64,000 nt of DNA from Collinsella aerofaciens (GCF_028207065.1 NZ_JAQLFP010000009.1:6004-70003); one strand, 5' to 3'; numbered from the stretch's first letter, positions 51,309-60,521 are shown. Numbers and translations: made by a program. The notes: generated by a model from the sequence alone, not told the origin.

Positions 51309-52424
51309 CTACATCTCCTCCTTCACCAGCGCGGCAAACGCGGCCAGCACCTCGTCGTTTTCTTGCGGGGTACCCACGGTAATGCGCAGGCAGTCCGCGA
51401 GCCCCGGCGCGTAGCTAAAGTCGCGCACCAAAATTGAATACTCGTCGCGCAGACGCTCGCGCACGCGCGTGGCATGCGGCGTGCGCACGAGCACAAAGTT
51501 CGCCGCGCTCGGCCATACCTCCACGGGCAGGCCCTCGGCAGCCATTGCGCGCAGGGCGCACAGCTCGCGCTCGCGCTCGGATGCGACCTGTGCCACCACG
51601 GGCGCGTACGCATCGCGGGCACGCACGCAGGCAAGCGCCGCCGCCTGGCTCAGCACATTGACCGAATAGATCTGGCGAATCGCCGCGAACACGTCGATGA
51701 CTTCGGGTGCCGCGATCACGTAACCCAGACGCGTACCGGCAGCGCCAAACGCCTTGGACAACGTATGCAGAATCACCAGGTTGGGATGCTCGGCGATAAG
51801 CCCCTGCGCCGTGGTGGCCGCGCCAAACGAATCGTCGGCAAACTCAACGTAGGCCTCGTCGACCATCACCATGCCGGGGCATGCATCGCACAGGGCCGCG
51901 ACAAAGTCGAGCGACACCACATCGCCCGTGGGATTATTGGGCGAGGTCACGATTGCCAGGTTGCACTCGGGCGCCGCCGCGAGCACAGCCGCTTGGTCGA
52001 GCTCAAAGGTCGCCGGGTCGCGCCACACATCGCGCACTTCAGTCTGGCACAGAGACGCAAAGAACGCATACTCGCTAAAGCACGGCGGGCAGTTGAGCAG
52101 GGTCCTCCCCGCGCCGCCAAACGCCAGCAGACAGTTATAGAGCAGCTCGTCACCGCCGTTGCCCACGCAGATATTCTCGCGCGTCACGCCATGCCAAGCG
52201 GCAAGCTCGTCGCGCAGGTCGTTGGACATGGGGTCGGGATAGCGGTTGAGCGGCGTGGAGGCAAGCGCCGCATCAACCGCCTCGCGCACGCCGGCCGGCA
52301 CGGGGTAGGTGTTCTCGTTTGCCGAAAGGTTGATGCGCGTGGGCGTAAAGTTGGGATCGTAGGGCTCGATGCCTGCCAGATAGGGCTGGACGAGCTCCTT
52401 CATGCGCGGCGTGAGTTCGGCCAT
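51309..52424 (-). CDS. hisC: histidinol-phosphate aminotransferase
   Basis: Transaminates imidazole acetol phosphate to histidinol phosphate. The 371-residue fold-type I enzyme has LSANENTYPVPAGVREAV, CVGNGGDELLYNCLLAF, VTSPNNPTGDVVS, VDEAYVEFA and the PLP lysine in LHTLSKAFGAAGTRLGY. The start is directly at the hisD stop, implying coupled translation. Confidence 0.96.
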   Translation of the reverse strand: MAELTPRMKELVQPYLAGIEPYDPNFTPTRINLSANENTYPVPAGVREAVDAALASTPLNRYPDPMSNDLRDELAAWHGVTRENICVGNGGDELLYNCLLAFGGAGRTLLNCPPCFSEYAFFASLCQTEVRDVWRDPATFELDQAAVLAAAPECNLAIVTSPNNPTGDVVSLDFVAALCDACPGMVMVDEAYVEFADDSFGAATTAQGLIAEHPNLVILHTLSKAFGAAGTRLGYVIAAPEVIDVFAAIRQIYSVNVLSQAAALACVRARDAYAPVVAQVASERERELCALRAMAAEGLPVEVWPSAANFVLVRTPHATRVRERLRDEYSILVRDFSYAPGLADCLRITVGTPQENDEVLAAFAALVKEEM

Positions 52425-53864
52425 TTAGGCCTCCCCACCGGTCACACCGGCGCCATCCGCGCCCGCAGCCGCCGTCAGGTCCACGCCCTCGGCGACCGTC
52501 GCCACGGCGTCGCCCGGCCAGGCAACCTTAGTCAGGTCGGCCGCGGCCAGCGACTCGGCACTCACGGCATCCTCGCCCCGCTCCAGCACACGGCGACGCA
52601 GAGCGGCGGAAAGCGCGTGTGCCCACAGGCCCTCAGCCTCGGCCAGACGCTGCGTAGCAGGAGCGTCGGAGGGCAGACCTTCGGGCGTATAGCAAATGAC
52701 GCTCGAGCGCTTAACGAACTCTTCGACCGAAAGCGGGTTGGAGAACATGGCCGTGCCGCCGGTCGGCAGCGTGTGGTTGGGGCCGGCGACGTAATCGCCG
52801 AGCGGCTCGGAGCTCCAAGCGCCCACAAAGATGGCGCCGGCGTTGCGAATGCCGCCGAGCAGGCCCATCGCGTCCTTGCAATGCAGCTCCAGGTGCTCGG
52901 GCGCCACGGTGTTCACCGCCTCGACGGCGGCAGCCATGTCGGCGGCAACCACGATGGTGCCCTCGTTATCGAGCGAGGCGCGCGTGATCTCGGCGCGCGG
53001 GGACTGCGCCACCAGGATGTCGATGCCGGCCTCGACCTCGCGCGCAAACTGCTCGTCGCAGGTCACCAGATAGCAGGCTGCCAGCGGATCGTGCTCGGCC
53101 TGCGCCATCAGGTCGGCCGCGACCACCATAGGTTTGGCCGAGGCATCGGCCAGCACGCAGACCTCGGAGGGACCGGCGACCATGTCGATACCCACGTCGC
53201 CCGAGACAATCTGCTTGGCAGCGGCAACAAAGGCGTTGCCCGGACCGGTAATCTTGTCGACGCGCGGAATGGTCTCGGTGCCGTACGCCAGCGCGGCCAC
53301 GGCCTGGGCGCCGCCCACCATATAGATTTCGTCCACTCCGCCGAGCTTTGCCGCGGCGAGCGTGTAGGGGCTGATAAGGCCGTCCTTTTGCGGCGGGGTC
53401 ACCATAACCACGCGCTTGACGCCGGCGACCTTGGCGGGAATGGCATTCATGAGCACGGTGGAGGGATACTGCGCGCGACCGCCCGGCACGTAGATGCCGG
53501 CCGCCGCGAGCGGGGTCACCTTAACGCCGAGCATCGTGCCGTCCGCACGCGTGGTAAACCAGCTCTGCTCGACCTCGCGCTGGTGGAACTCGCGAATCTG
53601 ACGCGCGGCCTTCTCGAGCGCGGCGACAAAGGCCGGGTCGAGGCCCTCAAGCGCGGCATCGATCTGCTCTTGCGGCAGGCGGAAGCTCTGCAGCTCAACA
53701 CCGTCAAAACGCTGACAGTAATCGCACACCGCGGCATCGCCGTTAGCACGCACGTTGGCCACGATATCGCGGGCGGCGTCGACGATGTTTTGCGGCAGCA
53801 CACCCTTGCGGTTGAGCTGGTTGGTAACAAGGCGCTCACCGGGAGCAAGCTTGATGGTCTTCAT
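52425..53864 (-). CDS. hisD: histidinol dehydrogenase
   Basis: Oxidises histidinol to histidine with NAD+ in two steps. The 479 residues have [70 protein letters not shown], the EHD motif in QAEHDPLA and the metal site NHTLPTGG. The C-terminus is some 40 residues longer than in E. coli HisD, with an Ala/Gly-rich end. A 105-bp gap separates it from hisZG. Confidence 0.96.
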   Translation of the reverse strand: MKTIKLAPGERLVTNQLNRKGVLPQNIVDAARDIVANVRANGDAAVCDYCQRFDGVELQSFRLPQEQIDAALEGLDPAFVAALEKAARQIREFHQREVEQSWFTTRADGTMLGVKVTPLAAAGIYVPGGRAQYPSTVLMNAIPAKVAGVKRVVMVTPPQKDGLISPYTLAAAKLGGVDEIYMVGGAQAVAALAYGTETIPRVDKITGPGNAFVAAAKQIVSGDVGIDMVAGPSEVCVLADASAKPMVVAADLMAQAEHDPLAACYLVTCDEQFAREVEAGIDILVAQSPRAEITRASLDNEGTIVVAADMAAAVEAVNTVAPEHLELHCKDAMGLLGGIRNAGAIFVGAWSSEPLGDYVAGPNHTLPTGGTAMFSNPLSVEEFVKRSSVICYTPEGLPSDAPATQRLAEAEGLWAHALSAALRRRVLERGEDAVSAESLAAADLTKVAWPGDAVATVAEGVDLTAAAGADGAGVTGGEA

Positions 53865-53969
53865 ATCGGTATCCCCTATCGGTCGAGGTTGTGTTCGAAA
53901 AACGAGAGGCCGGGCGGCGGCGCCAATCGGCCCGCAGCCCGTACGTTGGGGCGCCCGTGCACGCTCGCG

Positions 53970-55685
53970 CTATTGTGCCGAGCCCGCGACGGGCTCAAAA
54001 TGCTTGTCCTTCACGGCAGCAGCCAGGCGATCGGCCAGGTTGCGCACACGCGGATCCAGGCGCGCAGCACCCGGATTGACAAAGAAGCGGGCCGTGCAGT
54101 CCATGATGCGGCCAGTAATAACGAGGTCGTTATCGCGCAGCGTGGCGCCCGTGGCGGTAATATCCACGATGCGATCGGTCATGCCGACAATGGGGCCCAG
54201 CTCGATGTTGCCGTGCAGCGAGACGATGTCGGCGTTCACGCCGCGCTCGGCATACCAGGCGCTCGCGATGCGCGGATACTTGGTGGCCACGCGAAGCGAC
54301 CCGCGACGGGCATAGTTGCGCTCGGCCTGGCCAGCGCGCCACGCGGGCTCCGCCTCGATAAAGGTGCACAGGCCGTAGCCCAGATCGACCAGCTGCAGCA
54401 GGTTGAGGTCGGCCTCGATGAGCGAGTCCCAACCGCAGATGCCGCAATCGGCACCGCCGCAGCCCACAAAGGCGGGCGCATCGCTGGGGCGCACGATGAC
54501 AAACTCGATATCGCCGACCGCGCCCTCGCCGGCACGCGTGTCGCGGCCGCGCACGATCAGGTGACGGCCGGGATCACGCAGCTCAGAGACGTCCAGACCC
54601 GCGTCCTCGAGCACGTCGAGCGTGTCGGCCTTAAGCGAGCCCTTGGGCACGGCGATGCGCAGCGGGCCCTCGGCGCCACGGCCCGCGGCATGGTCGCCAT
54701 CGGAAGCGGCATCCTCGGCCGAGGTGCGCGCGGCCTCCAAGCGCTCGAGCGAAAAGGCGAAGCCCGCCGCCGGCACCTCGATACCGTCGCCAAATGCGCC
54801 GGTAAAGATGGAGTCATAGCGTCCGCCCGAACCGACCGGATCGGGCAAGCCGCCGGCATAGGCCTTAAAGACCAAGCCCGTGTAGTAATCGAAAGAGTTC
54901 ATGATAGAGAAGTCGAACGACTGCACCTGGGCGTCCTCGGGTGCCAGGCCCTCGACCAGGGCACGCAGCTCGCGCGTCAGCGGCGCGACGATACCGGCGG
55001 CCTCCAGCAGCGCGTCCACGCGGTCGAGTACCTCGGCACCGCCGTGCAGACGCGGCAGCTCGCTAATGGCGGCCTTGACGGCATCGGACTCGACGCTTGC
55101 CGCCACGCGGGCATCGAGGCCCACAAAGTCGTTGGCGTGCACGCAGCGCAAGGCCTCGGCGGCCAGCTCGCGATCCTCGCACGCCGCGAGCAGCTCCTTA
55201 AACGGCCGCACGCTACCTGCGATAATGCGCGCATCGGGCAGCGCCAGCTCGCGCACGGCCTCGGCCACGAGCGAGACAATCTCGACATCGCCCGCGGTAT
55301 CGCCCGCACCGATAAGCTCAAAGCCCAGCTGCGTAAACTGACGCGAGCCACCGGCATTGCGCTGGCACTCGCGAACCACCGGCGCCTCATAGCGCAGGCG
55401 CAGGGGCAGGTCGGCAGCGTGCATGCGGGTCGAAACCAGGCGCACGATCGGCAACGTGTTGTCGGGACGGACCACCAGTAGGCGGCCATCATCGTCAAAG
55501 AGCTTAAACGGCGTATCCGCGATGCGGCCGCCTTCCTCGAGCGAACCCTTGTCCTCGAGCAGAGGCGTCTCGACCGGAAGGTAATGATGCTCCCTGAAGC
55601 AGCCCTTCACCGTACATGCGATCTCCTCGCGCGCCTGAGCCTCCTCGGGCAATATGTCCCGGAATCCCCACGGTGTGGCCGTCAT
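53970..55685 (-). CDS. hisZG: HisZ-HisG fusion: ATP phosphoribosyltransferase with its regulatory subunit
   Basis: First, committed step of histidine synthesis. The 571-residue chain has an N-terminal HisRS-like HisZ module (PWGFRDILPEEAQAREEI, VRPDNTLPIVRLVSTR, QFTQLGFELIG, GGRYDSIFTGAFG, FAFSLERLEA). An Asp/Ala/Gly linker of about 20 residues (EDAASDGDHAAGRGAEG) leads to a complete short-form HisG (RIAVPKGSLKADTLDVL, CGICGWDSL, VATKYPRIASAWYAERG, LHGNIELGPIVGMTDRIVDI, ARFFVNP). In most species with short HisG these are separate genes forming a hetero-octamer. It leads the operon; AGGAGG precedes the ATG. Confidence 0.92.
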   Translation of the reverse strand: MTATPWGFRDILPEEAQAREEIACTVKGCFREHHYLPVETPLLEDKGSLEEGGRIADTPFKLFDDDGRLLVVRPDNTLPIVRLVSTRMHAADLPLRLRYEAPVVRECQRNAGGSRQFTQLGFELIGAGDTAGDVEIVSLVAEAVRELALPDARIIAGSVRPFKELLAACEDRELAAEALRCVHANDFVGLDARVAASVESDAVKAAISELPRLHGGAEVLDRVDALLEAAGIVAPLTRELRALVEGLAPEDAQVQSFDFSIMNSFDYYTGLVFKAYAGGLPDPVGSGGRYDSIFTGAFGDGIEVPAAGFAFSLERLEAARTSAEDAASDGDHAAGRGAEGPLRIAVPKGSLKADTLDVLEDAGLDVSELRDPGRHLIVRGRDTRAGEGAVGDIEFVIVRPSDAPAFVGCGGADCGICGWDSLIEADLNLLQLVDLGYGLCTFIEAEPAWRAGQAERNYARRGSLRVATKYPRIASAWYAERGVNADIVSLHGNIELGPIVGMTDRIVDITATGATLRDNDLVITGRIMDCTARFFVNPGAARLDPRVRNLADRLAAAVKDKHFEPVAGSAQ

Positions 55686-55722
55686 CTGGTGAGCCTCCTC
55701 ATGCTGTGTTTCATATAGAACG

Positions 55723-55746
55723 AAAAACCGGCATAGCTCCGCCGGT
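55723..55746 (-). terminator. hairpin with T-run upstream of hisZG (terminator or attenuator)
   Basis: ACCGGC (55727-55732) pairs with GCCGGT (55741-55746); on the minus strand five T residues follow. It lies about 40 bp before hisZG and about 110 bp beyond the FrlC-like stop, so it could end the sugar operon or act in a his leader. Confidence 0.6.
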
Positions 55747-55855
55747 CTTCTGGGTACTTTAGCATACTAGAGTGCTTGCGGGGAAAATGCGTCGCAGCCG
55801 CTCACACCGTATTCATTTGGAAACATAGGAGCGGATTGCCGCAACCCAACCCCAC

Positions 55856-56692
55856 TTAGGCGCCAATCGCACGACGATACTCTGCCATTACCTGCGCATC
55901 GGCAGCCGCGGGGTCGGCAAAATAGCGCCCGTCATAGGTCTCGGCCGAAACAACTCCGCGATAGCCGCGCGCCACCAGCCTATCCAGGTCGGCGCGCATA
56001 TCGCGGTCGCCGTCACCCCAGGCAAGATGCGTCGTGCCATCTGCCGCAACATCGACAAAATGCACGTGGGCGACATCATCGCCAAGCAGATCGAAATAAT
56101 CGTCGATGGTATCCCCCGCCACCGCCATGGCGCCCATATCCAGACACGCCTTAAGTGCCGGATGATCAACTGCCTCAATCATGCGCTTCGTGTCGGCCGC
56201 CGAGTTCACGATTATCGACTCAACCGGTTGTAGAGCCTCGAGCACCAGTCGCACGCCGCGCGCTCCCGCATGCTCGGCAATCGCGCGCAGCATCGAGGCG
56301 CTGCGACCCCACGCATCCTCGATCGGCTCGTTCAAAAATGCCCAGCCACTCGAGACCATGACCTGCTCGGCTCCAAGTTCCGCCGCGATATCCACAACGT
56401 TCTTAAAGTACGCGAGCGTGCGGGCACGCGCCTCATTCCCGCGCGCCGCGATATTCCACGGCTTGGGGTTGTTCTGTTCGGGACAAAGCCCCACAATCCG
56501 AACCCCATACCGCTGTGACAGCTCCCGCACCTGCTCGAGCGAATCGTATCCATGGCAATCGACATACAGATGCATCGCCCCGGTCCAAAGTTCGCAACAC
56601 GTGTAGCCCGAGGCCGCAGCCGAGGAAAAGAATTCCTCAAGGTCAAAATAACGATGGCTGATATTCATGACGGCAAGCTGCGGATACTCCAT
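55856..56692 (-). CDS. frlC: sugar phosphate isomerase/epimerase, FrlC-like
   Basis: A TIM-barrel epimerase of the xylose-isomerase-like family. The ATG at 56692, five bases after AAAGGTGG, gives 278 residues. Metal and active-site positions lie in VMVSSGWAFLNE, RLVLEALQPVESIIVNS, KACLDMGAMAV, AHVHFVDVAAD and GVVSAETYDG. The best-known relative is FrlC, which converts psicoselysine to fructoselysine. The position downstream of two deglycase genes and a PTS supports that role; D-psicose/tagatose-type epimerases are an alternative. It is the last gene of the operon. Confidence 0.78.
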   Translation of the reverse strand: MEYPQLAVMNISHRYFDLEEFFSSAAASGYTCCELWTGAMHLYVDCHGYDSLEQVRELSQRYGVRIVGLCPEQNNPKPWNIAARGNEARARTLAYFKNVVDIAAELGAEQVMVSSGWAFLNEPIEDAWGRSASMLRAIAEHAGARGVRLVLEALQPVESIIVNSAADTKRMIEAVDHPALKACLDMGAMAVAGDTIDDYFDLLGDDVAHVHFVDVAADGTTHLAWGDGDRDMRADLDRLVARGYRGVVSAETYDGRYFADPAAADAQVMAEYRRAIGA

Positions 56693-56709
56693 CTTGTCCA
56701 CCTTTCGGC

Positions 56710-56743
56710 AAAAGGGCGCCGCAGCACAATGTGCGCGACGCCC
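56710..56743 (-). terminator. terminator-like hairpin between IID and frlC-like genes
   Basis: GGGCGCCGC-AGCAC/GTGC-GCGACGCCC forms a bulged stem with an AAT loop, followed on the minus strand by TTTT. It sits between the IID start-side neighbour frlC and the PTS genes, so read-through must occur if frlC belongs to the operon, unless frlC has its own promoter. Confidence 0.55.
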
Positions 56744-56775
56744 CCTCTTACATTGTTTTAATTATGACGGATGCC

Positions 56776-57612
56776 CTACTGAACACCAAGCACTCCAAAG
56801 AACGCGCCGGCGATACTCACGAGTAGGATCACGAGCATGATGAGCAGCGGATTCATCTTCTTCTTGAGCATGAGATAGACAATTCCAAACAGCCCCATCG
56901 TGACAAAGCCCGGGAAGATTCCGTTGAGCAGCTCGGCGAGCGTCTGAGCGCCATCGCCCGCGCCGACCATGAGCGGAATGTCCACGGTGACCATCTCCAT
57001 GGTCATAGCGCCGATCACCATGGCGCCCATGATAGAGGCCATCTTGACGATCGTGTCCATAATGCCCGATTCCTGGACCTTGCTGATCATGTCCGAGCCA
57101 AAGCGATATCCCACAAACGTCAGCAGGTAACGGATGATGTAGTGGGGGACGTTGAACACGAGCAGGAACAAAATCGGGCCAAGAATAGAGCCCTGCAGCG
57201 CCAGCGACGTGCCGACACCCGTTGCCAAAATTCGCAGCGTACCCCAGTAGAAGGCATCGCCCACGCCGGACAGCGGTCCCATCAAAGCAAGCTTGACATT
57301 AGAGATCGCGCTCGTGTCAAAGTTATCTTCGGTGGCGTTGACTTCTTCCATTGCGGCAGCAATGGACATGGGAAGCGTCGAGATATACGGCGTGACGTTA
57401 TAGAGCTCCATATGGCGCTTGAGTGCGGCCTTAAAGTCCGCATCCTGCGGATACAGCTTGCGAAGGATCGGCATAAGGGCCCACATAAAGCCGATATGGC
57501 CCATACGCTCGTAGTTCCAGGAATGCTCATAGGGAATCGAGCGCCAGAACAGCTTCTTAAGGTCTGCGCGGGAAATCAGCCCGTCGTAAGAAGACTCAAA
57601 CTTAAAACTCAT
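56776..57612 (-). CDS. PTS mannose-family transporter subunit IID
   Basis: One of the two membrane subunits of a mannose-class PTS. The ATG at 57612, eleven bases inside the end of the IIC gene, gives 278 residues. The family landmarks are LISRADLKKLFWRSIPYEHS, NYERMGHIGFMWALMPIL, YNVTPYISTLPMSIAAAME, LMGPLSGVGDAFYWGTLRI and a hydrophobic C-terminus (MNPLLIMLVILLVSIAGAFF). It works with IIA, IIB and IIC encoded just upstream. Confidence 0.93.
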   Translation of the reverse strand: MSFKFESSYDGLISRADLKKLFWRSIPYEHSWNYERMGHIGFMWALMPILRKLYPQDADFKAALKRHMELYNVTPYISTLPMSIAAAMEEVNATEDNFDTSAISNVKLALMGPLSGVGDAFYWGTLRILATGVGTSLALQGSILGPILFLLVFNVPHYIIRYLLTFVGYRFGSDMISKVQESGIMDTIVKMASIMGAMVIGAMTMEMVTVDIPLMVGAGDGAQTLAELLNGIFPGFVTMGLFGIVYLMLKKKMNPLLIMLVILLVSIAGAFFGVLGVQ

Positions 57613-58393
57613 CGAACCCACTCCCAATCGCAGGATCCTCGGTTGCCGCTGCGGGCTGCTCCGCCTTTTTCTTGTCACCCAAAACCGTCATCGCGACGGC
57701 GATAATCGCGGCAAAGATCGCCACGCCAGTCGTGCTAATGCCAAAGTAGGCGACGAGGAAGAAGCCAGCGAAGAAGAACGGAGCCACTGTTTTGTTCATA
57801 ATCATCTGCGCCAGCATCGCAAAGCCGAGTGCGGGCAAGAAGGCGGCGGCGACATCCATGCCGGTCTGAACGAAATCGGGGATGATGTTGAGCAGGCTGG
57901 CAACAGCATCGGCGCCAAAGAAGAATGCCAGGGGAATGATCAGCAGGCCGCACCAGCTCTGCGCGTAACCGGCGATGAGCATGTTGCGCGTGATGGCCTT
58001 GGTGTCTCCGTCCTCGACGTTTTTGTCGATACGGTGCACCAGCAGCAGCATGACCGGCTGGCCCAGGGCCGTATCGAGCGCCAGGACGATCGTTGCGATG
58101 GGAATGCCCAGGGTCAGGGCCGCCGAAGCGTCCGCGCCGGCCTGCATGGCAAGCGACACGCCCAGAATGGTTCCGGAAATCGTATCGGGCGGGTTATACG
58201 CACCGACCGAGATGGCACCGACCATGGCAAGCTCCATCGTGGCGCCCATAATGGTGCCGGTCACCACATCGCCCATGACAAGGCCGACCAACGGTCCGAG
58301 CACAATGGGGCGCTGAAGGTAACTCGTACCGGTCAGCCACTCGGAATAGCCCAAAAGGGCAATCAGGAAAATCAGGATCGTCTTGATAACCAT
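57602..58393 (-). CDS. PTS mannose-family transporter subunit IIC
   Basis: A 263-residue polytopic subunit with the family pattern GYSEWLTGTSYLQRPIVLGP, LVMGDVVTGTIMGATMELAM, GAYNPPDTISGTILGVSLAM and GIPIATIVLALDTALGQPVM. About seven hydrophobic segments are present. The C-terminal tail is longer and hydrophilic (GDKKKAEQPAAATEDPAIGS). It overlaps the IID start. Confidence 0.93.
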   Translation of the reverse strand: MVIKTILIFLIALLGYSEWLTGTSYLQRPIVLGPLVGLVMGDVVTGTIMGATMELAMVGAISVGAYNPPDTISGTILGVSLAMQAGADASAALTLGIPIATIVLALDTALGQPVMLLLVHRIDKNVEDGDTKAITRNMLIAGYAQSWCGLLIIPLAFFFGADAVASLLNIIPDFVQTGMDVAAAFLPALGFAMLAQMIMNKTVAPFFFAGFFLVAYFGISTTGVAIFAAIIAVAMTVLGDKKKAEQPAAATEDPAIGSGFDEF

Positions 58394-58401
58394 GACAGCC
58401 C

Positions 58402-58872
58402 CTAACCGATGACCTTTGCGGCATCAGTCTTCGCATCCGCCGGAATCATCTGAATGAACAGCTCATAGCCCTCGCCGAGTAGCTCCTTCACGTAGGCCTC
58501 GTTCTCGGGCGTAAGGAATACGCTCGTCGAGACCTGGCGGGCATCCTCGCTAAAGGCCACATTGCCGAGGTTGATCTTCTTGACGCCCATCGCCCTGGCG
58601 ACGGCACCGGCCTGTTGGATCGTCTCGCAAACCACGAAGAGCTTGTACTTGTCGGTCACACCGCTCTGGAGCGCCTTGACGGCATCCTCGGTGTTTTTGA
58701 CGACGACCTTGCATCCTTCGGGCTTTGCAAGGGACAGGGCCTGCAGACGAAGCTTGTCGTTGAGGACCGTGTCGCTCACTAACAGGATGCAGTCGGCACC
58801 CAGAGCCGAGGTCCAGCTAACGGCAACCTGGCCGTGAAGCAGTCGATAGTCCACGCGAATCATCTGAATCAT
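58402..58872 (-). CDS. PTS mannose-family transporter subunit IIB
   Basis: A 156-residue phosphocarrier. The phosphorylated histidine is in IRVDYRLLHGQVAVSW. The remaining fold (DCILLVSDTVLNDKLRLQAL, KYKLFVVCETIQQAGAVARA, KKINLGNVAFSEDARQVSTS) is typical of mannose/sorbose class IIB. AGGAG is six bases before the ATG; a second ATG three codons on is also possible. It is a separate protein from IIA. Confidence 0.94.
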   Translation of the reverse strand: MIQMIRVDYRLLHGQVAVSWTSALGADCILLVSDTVLNDKLRLQALSLAKPEGCKVVVKNTEDAVKALQSGVTDKYKLFVVCETIQQAGAVARAMGVKKINLGNVAFSEDARQVSTSVFLTPENEAYVKELLGEGYELFIQMIPADAKTDAAKVIG

Positions 58873-58888
58873 GATGTGCTCCTAACGA

Positions 58889-59305
58889 TTAAAACTCATC
58901 GAGTTCGGCCTGCCCCAGCAGGTCGTTGACGTACTTGACCTTGGTGTCGTCCGCCTCGACGATCTGGCGAATGGCCTCATCGATCGGGGTGGAGTCGGGC
59001 ACGAACAGCAGCTGAATAAGGAGCGGCAGATTCATATTGGTCACCAGGTGCGTGTTGGGGCGCGTCTGGGCGATCTTGGTGAACTCGTTGTTGACGCTGC
59101 CGCCAAAGAGGTCGGTGCAAACGACGACCTCATCGTCCGCGGCAAAGCCGTCCAGAATCGCTGCGGCCTCCTTGACCAGGTCCTCGTTTCCGTCGACATA
59201 CATAGACAGCGCATGGACGTTCTCGCGCTCGCCCGAGAGTAGCCCAATGCTCTCGACGATTCCGGACGCAAAATGAGCATGGGATGCAACGATAAACTGC
59301 CTCAT
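58889..59305 (-). CDS. PTS mannose-family transporter subunit IIA
   Basis: A 138-residue phosphocarrier starting at the ATG at 59305 (AAAGGGG upstream). The active-site histidine is in FIVASHAHFASGIVESIGLL. DDEVVVCTDLFGGSVNNEFT and HLVTNMNLPLLIQLL complete the EIIA-man fold. It is separated from the upstream deglycase by a hairpin with a T-run, so its level may differ from that of the deglycases. Confidence 0.93.
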   Translation of the reverse strand: MRQFIVASHAHFASGIVESIGLLSGERENVHALSMYVDGNEDLVKEAAAILDGFAADDEVVVCTDLFGGSVNNEFTKIAQTRPNTHLVTNMNLPLLIQLLFVPDSTPIDEAIRQIVEADDTKVKYVNDLLGQAELDEF

Positions 59306-59335
59306 TCGATTCCCCTTTCTTGCGAACTTCGGCAT

Positions 59336-59364
59336 AAAAATGCCCGGACGCATGCGCCCGGGCA
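59336..59364 (-). terminator. intrinsic terminator inside the sugar operon
   Basis: TGCCCGG (59341-59347) pairs with CCGGGCA (59358-59364) and GCG/CGC can extend around CAT. On the minus strand TTTTTAT follows. It lies between the deglycase stop (59400) and the IIA start (59305). Confidence 0.85.
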
Positions 59365-59399
59365 GGGTGCTTCTTGATCAGTAGCTAATTTGTCGCCGA

Positions 59400-60461
59400 T
59401 TAGTAATCGAACTGGTGATAGTAGCGACGGTAGTTGAGGTTGTGCTTGGTGACCGTCTCGTAGTAAGCGGCAAGGCGATCGGTGATCAGCGAGGAGAGGA
59501 TCCACGGAGACACGATGACGCGGAACTCGTCGTCAAGGCCGGGGATCGCGAACTCGGCGGTGTCGATGATGTTGATGTCGGTGTCGCCGGTCACGCCGCG
59601 GGTCAGGAACGCGCGGACGCGCTCGTCGAGCTTGCGGTTCTCGTCCTCGCCCATGAACAGGAACACGGGGACGCCGGGCTCCACGAGCTCGAGGGTGCCG
59701 TGGAAGAAGTCGGCCGAGGTGATGTAGCGGGTGCGCTTCCACTGCATCTCCTCGAGGATGCACATCGAGAACAGGATCGTCTCGCCCCACAGGGCGCCGG
59801 AGCCGATGAACATGGTGTAGGGGGCCAGGGCGTACTTCTTGGCGAGCTCCTCGGCGCGCGGCTCGAAGCGCTTGCGGATATCGAGCATGTCCTTCCAGAT
59901 ATCCTTGGTCTGCTCGATAAACAGGTCAAACTTGGGGAAGCAGCCGCGGCGGTTGAGCAGGCGCAGGCCGAAGCAGTCGGCGAGGTAGTAGCCCTTCTCG
60001 CAGCCGCCCGAACCATGGTCAGAAGCCATGGCGACGCAGTTCTCGGCACCCACAGCCTGGCCGATGGGGCCCTCGGGCTTGGTCATGGCGTAGACGCGCA
60101 CGCCCATGTCCTTCATCTTCTTGACGGCCTCGAGGACCTCGGGGGTGGTGCCGGACTCGGAGGCGGTGAGCACGACGGACTTCTCGGTCATGCGCTTGTG
60201 GCCCATGACGTTCCACTCGGCGGCGTGGATCAGGTAGACCTCGAGGTCGCGGTCGCCGAACTTGTTCATGAGGTACTCGAGCTGCATGAGCTCGTCCCAG
60301 GTGCCGCCGACGCCCATCAGGAACACGGCGTCGTAGCCCTCGTCGGCGACCTTGTCGGCGAGCGCGGTCATCTTCTTGCCGGTCTCGTAGAGCGCCTTGC
60401 CGTCCTCGAGGTAGCCCTCCTGGTCGAAATGCATGATCTCGATCTTCTCGGTTTCCTTCAT
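59400..60461 (-). CDS. frlB: SIS-domain fructosamine-6-phosphate deglycase, FrlB/FraB-like
   Basis: Predicted to split a fructosamine 6-phosphate (such as fructoselysine 6-phosphate) into glucose 6-phosphate and the amino acid. The 353 residues carry two SIS domains (AVFLMGVGGTWDELMQLEYL; ESGTTPEVLEAVKKM; TMFIGSGALWGETILFSMCI). The C-terminus matches FrlB: FFHGTLELVEPGVPVFLFMG, then DENRKLDERVRAFL, ending LNYRRYYHQFDY. In FrlB/FraB the usual motif is GEF-HGP-E; here it is ADFFHGTLE. Codon use is exceptionally GC-ending, suggesting high expression. AAAGGAG precedes the ATG. Confidence 0.83.
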   Translation of the reverse strand: MKETEKIEIMHFDQEGYLEDGKALYETGKKMTALADKVADEGYDAVFLMGVGGTWDELMQLEYLMNKFGDRDLEVYLIHAAEWNVMGHKRMTEKSVVLTASESGTTPEVLEAVKKMKDMGVRVYAMTKPEGPIGQAVGAENCVAMASDHGSGGCEKGYYLADCFGLRLLNRRGCFPKFDLFIEQTKDIWKDMLDIRKRFEPRAEELAKKYALAPYTMFIGSGALWGETILFSMCILEEMQWKRTRYITSADFFHGTLELVEPGVPVFLFMGEDENRKLDERVRAFLTRGVTGDTDINIIDTAEFAIPGLDDEFRVIVSPWILSSLITDRLAAYYETVTKHNLNYRRYYHQFDY

Positions 60462-60521
60462 TTGTCTCTCCTTTCTGGGGTTGTCTCCACATCCCCCATG
60501 CCAACGGGCATCAAAACCCGC

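Noticed and set aside
51474..55481. A 1335-codon open frame antisense to hisC, hisD and hisZG
   Set aside because: It mirrors highly conserved his genes in a GC-rich region where opposite frames stay open by codon bias. Its product is Arg/His/Gly-rich with no domain and no ribosome site.
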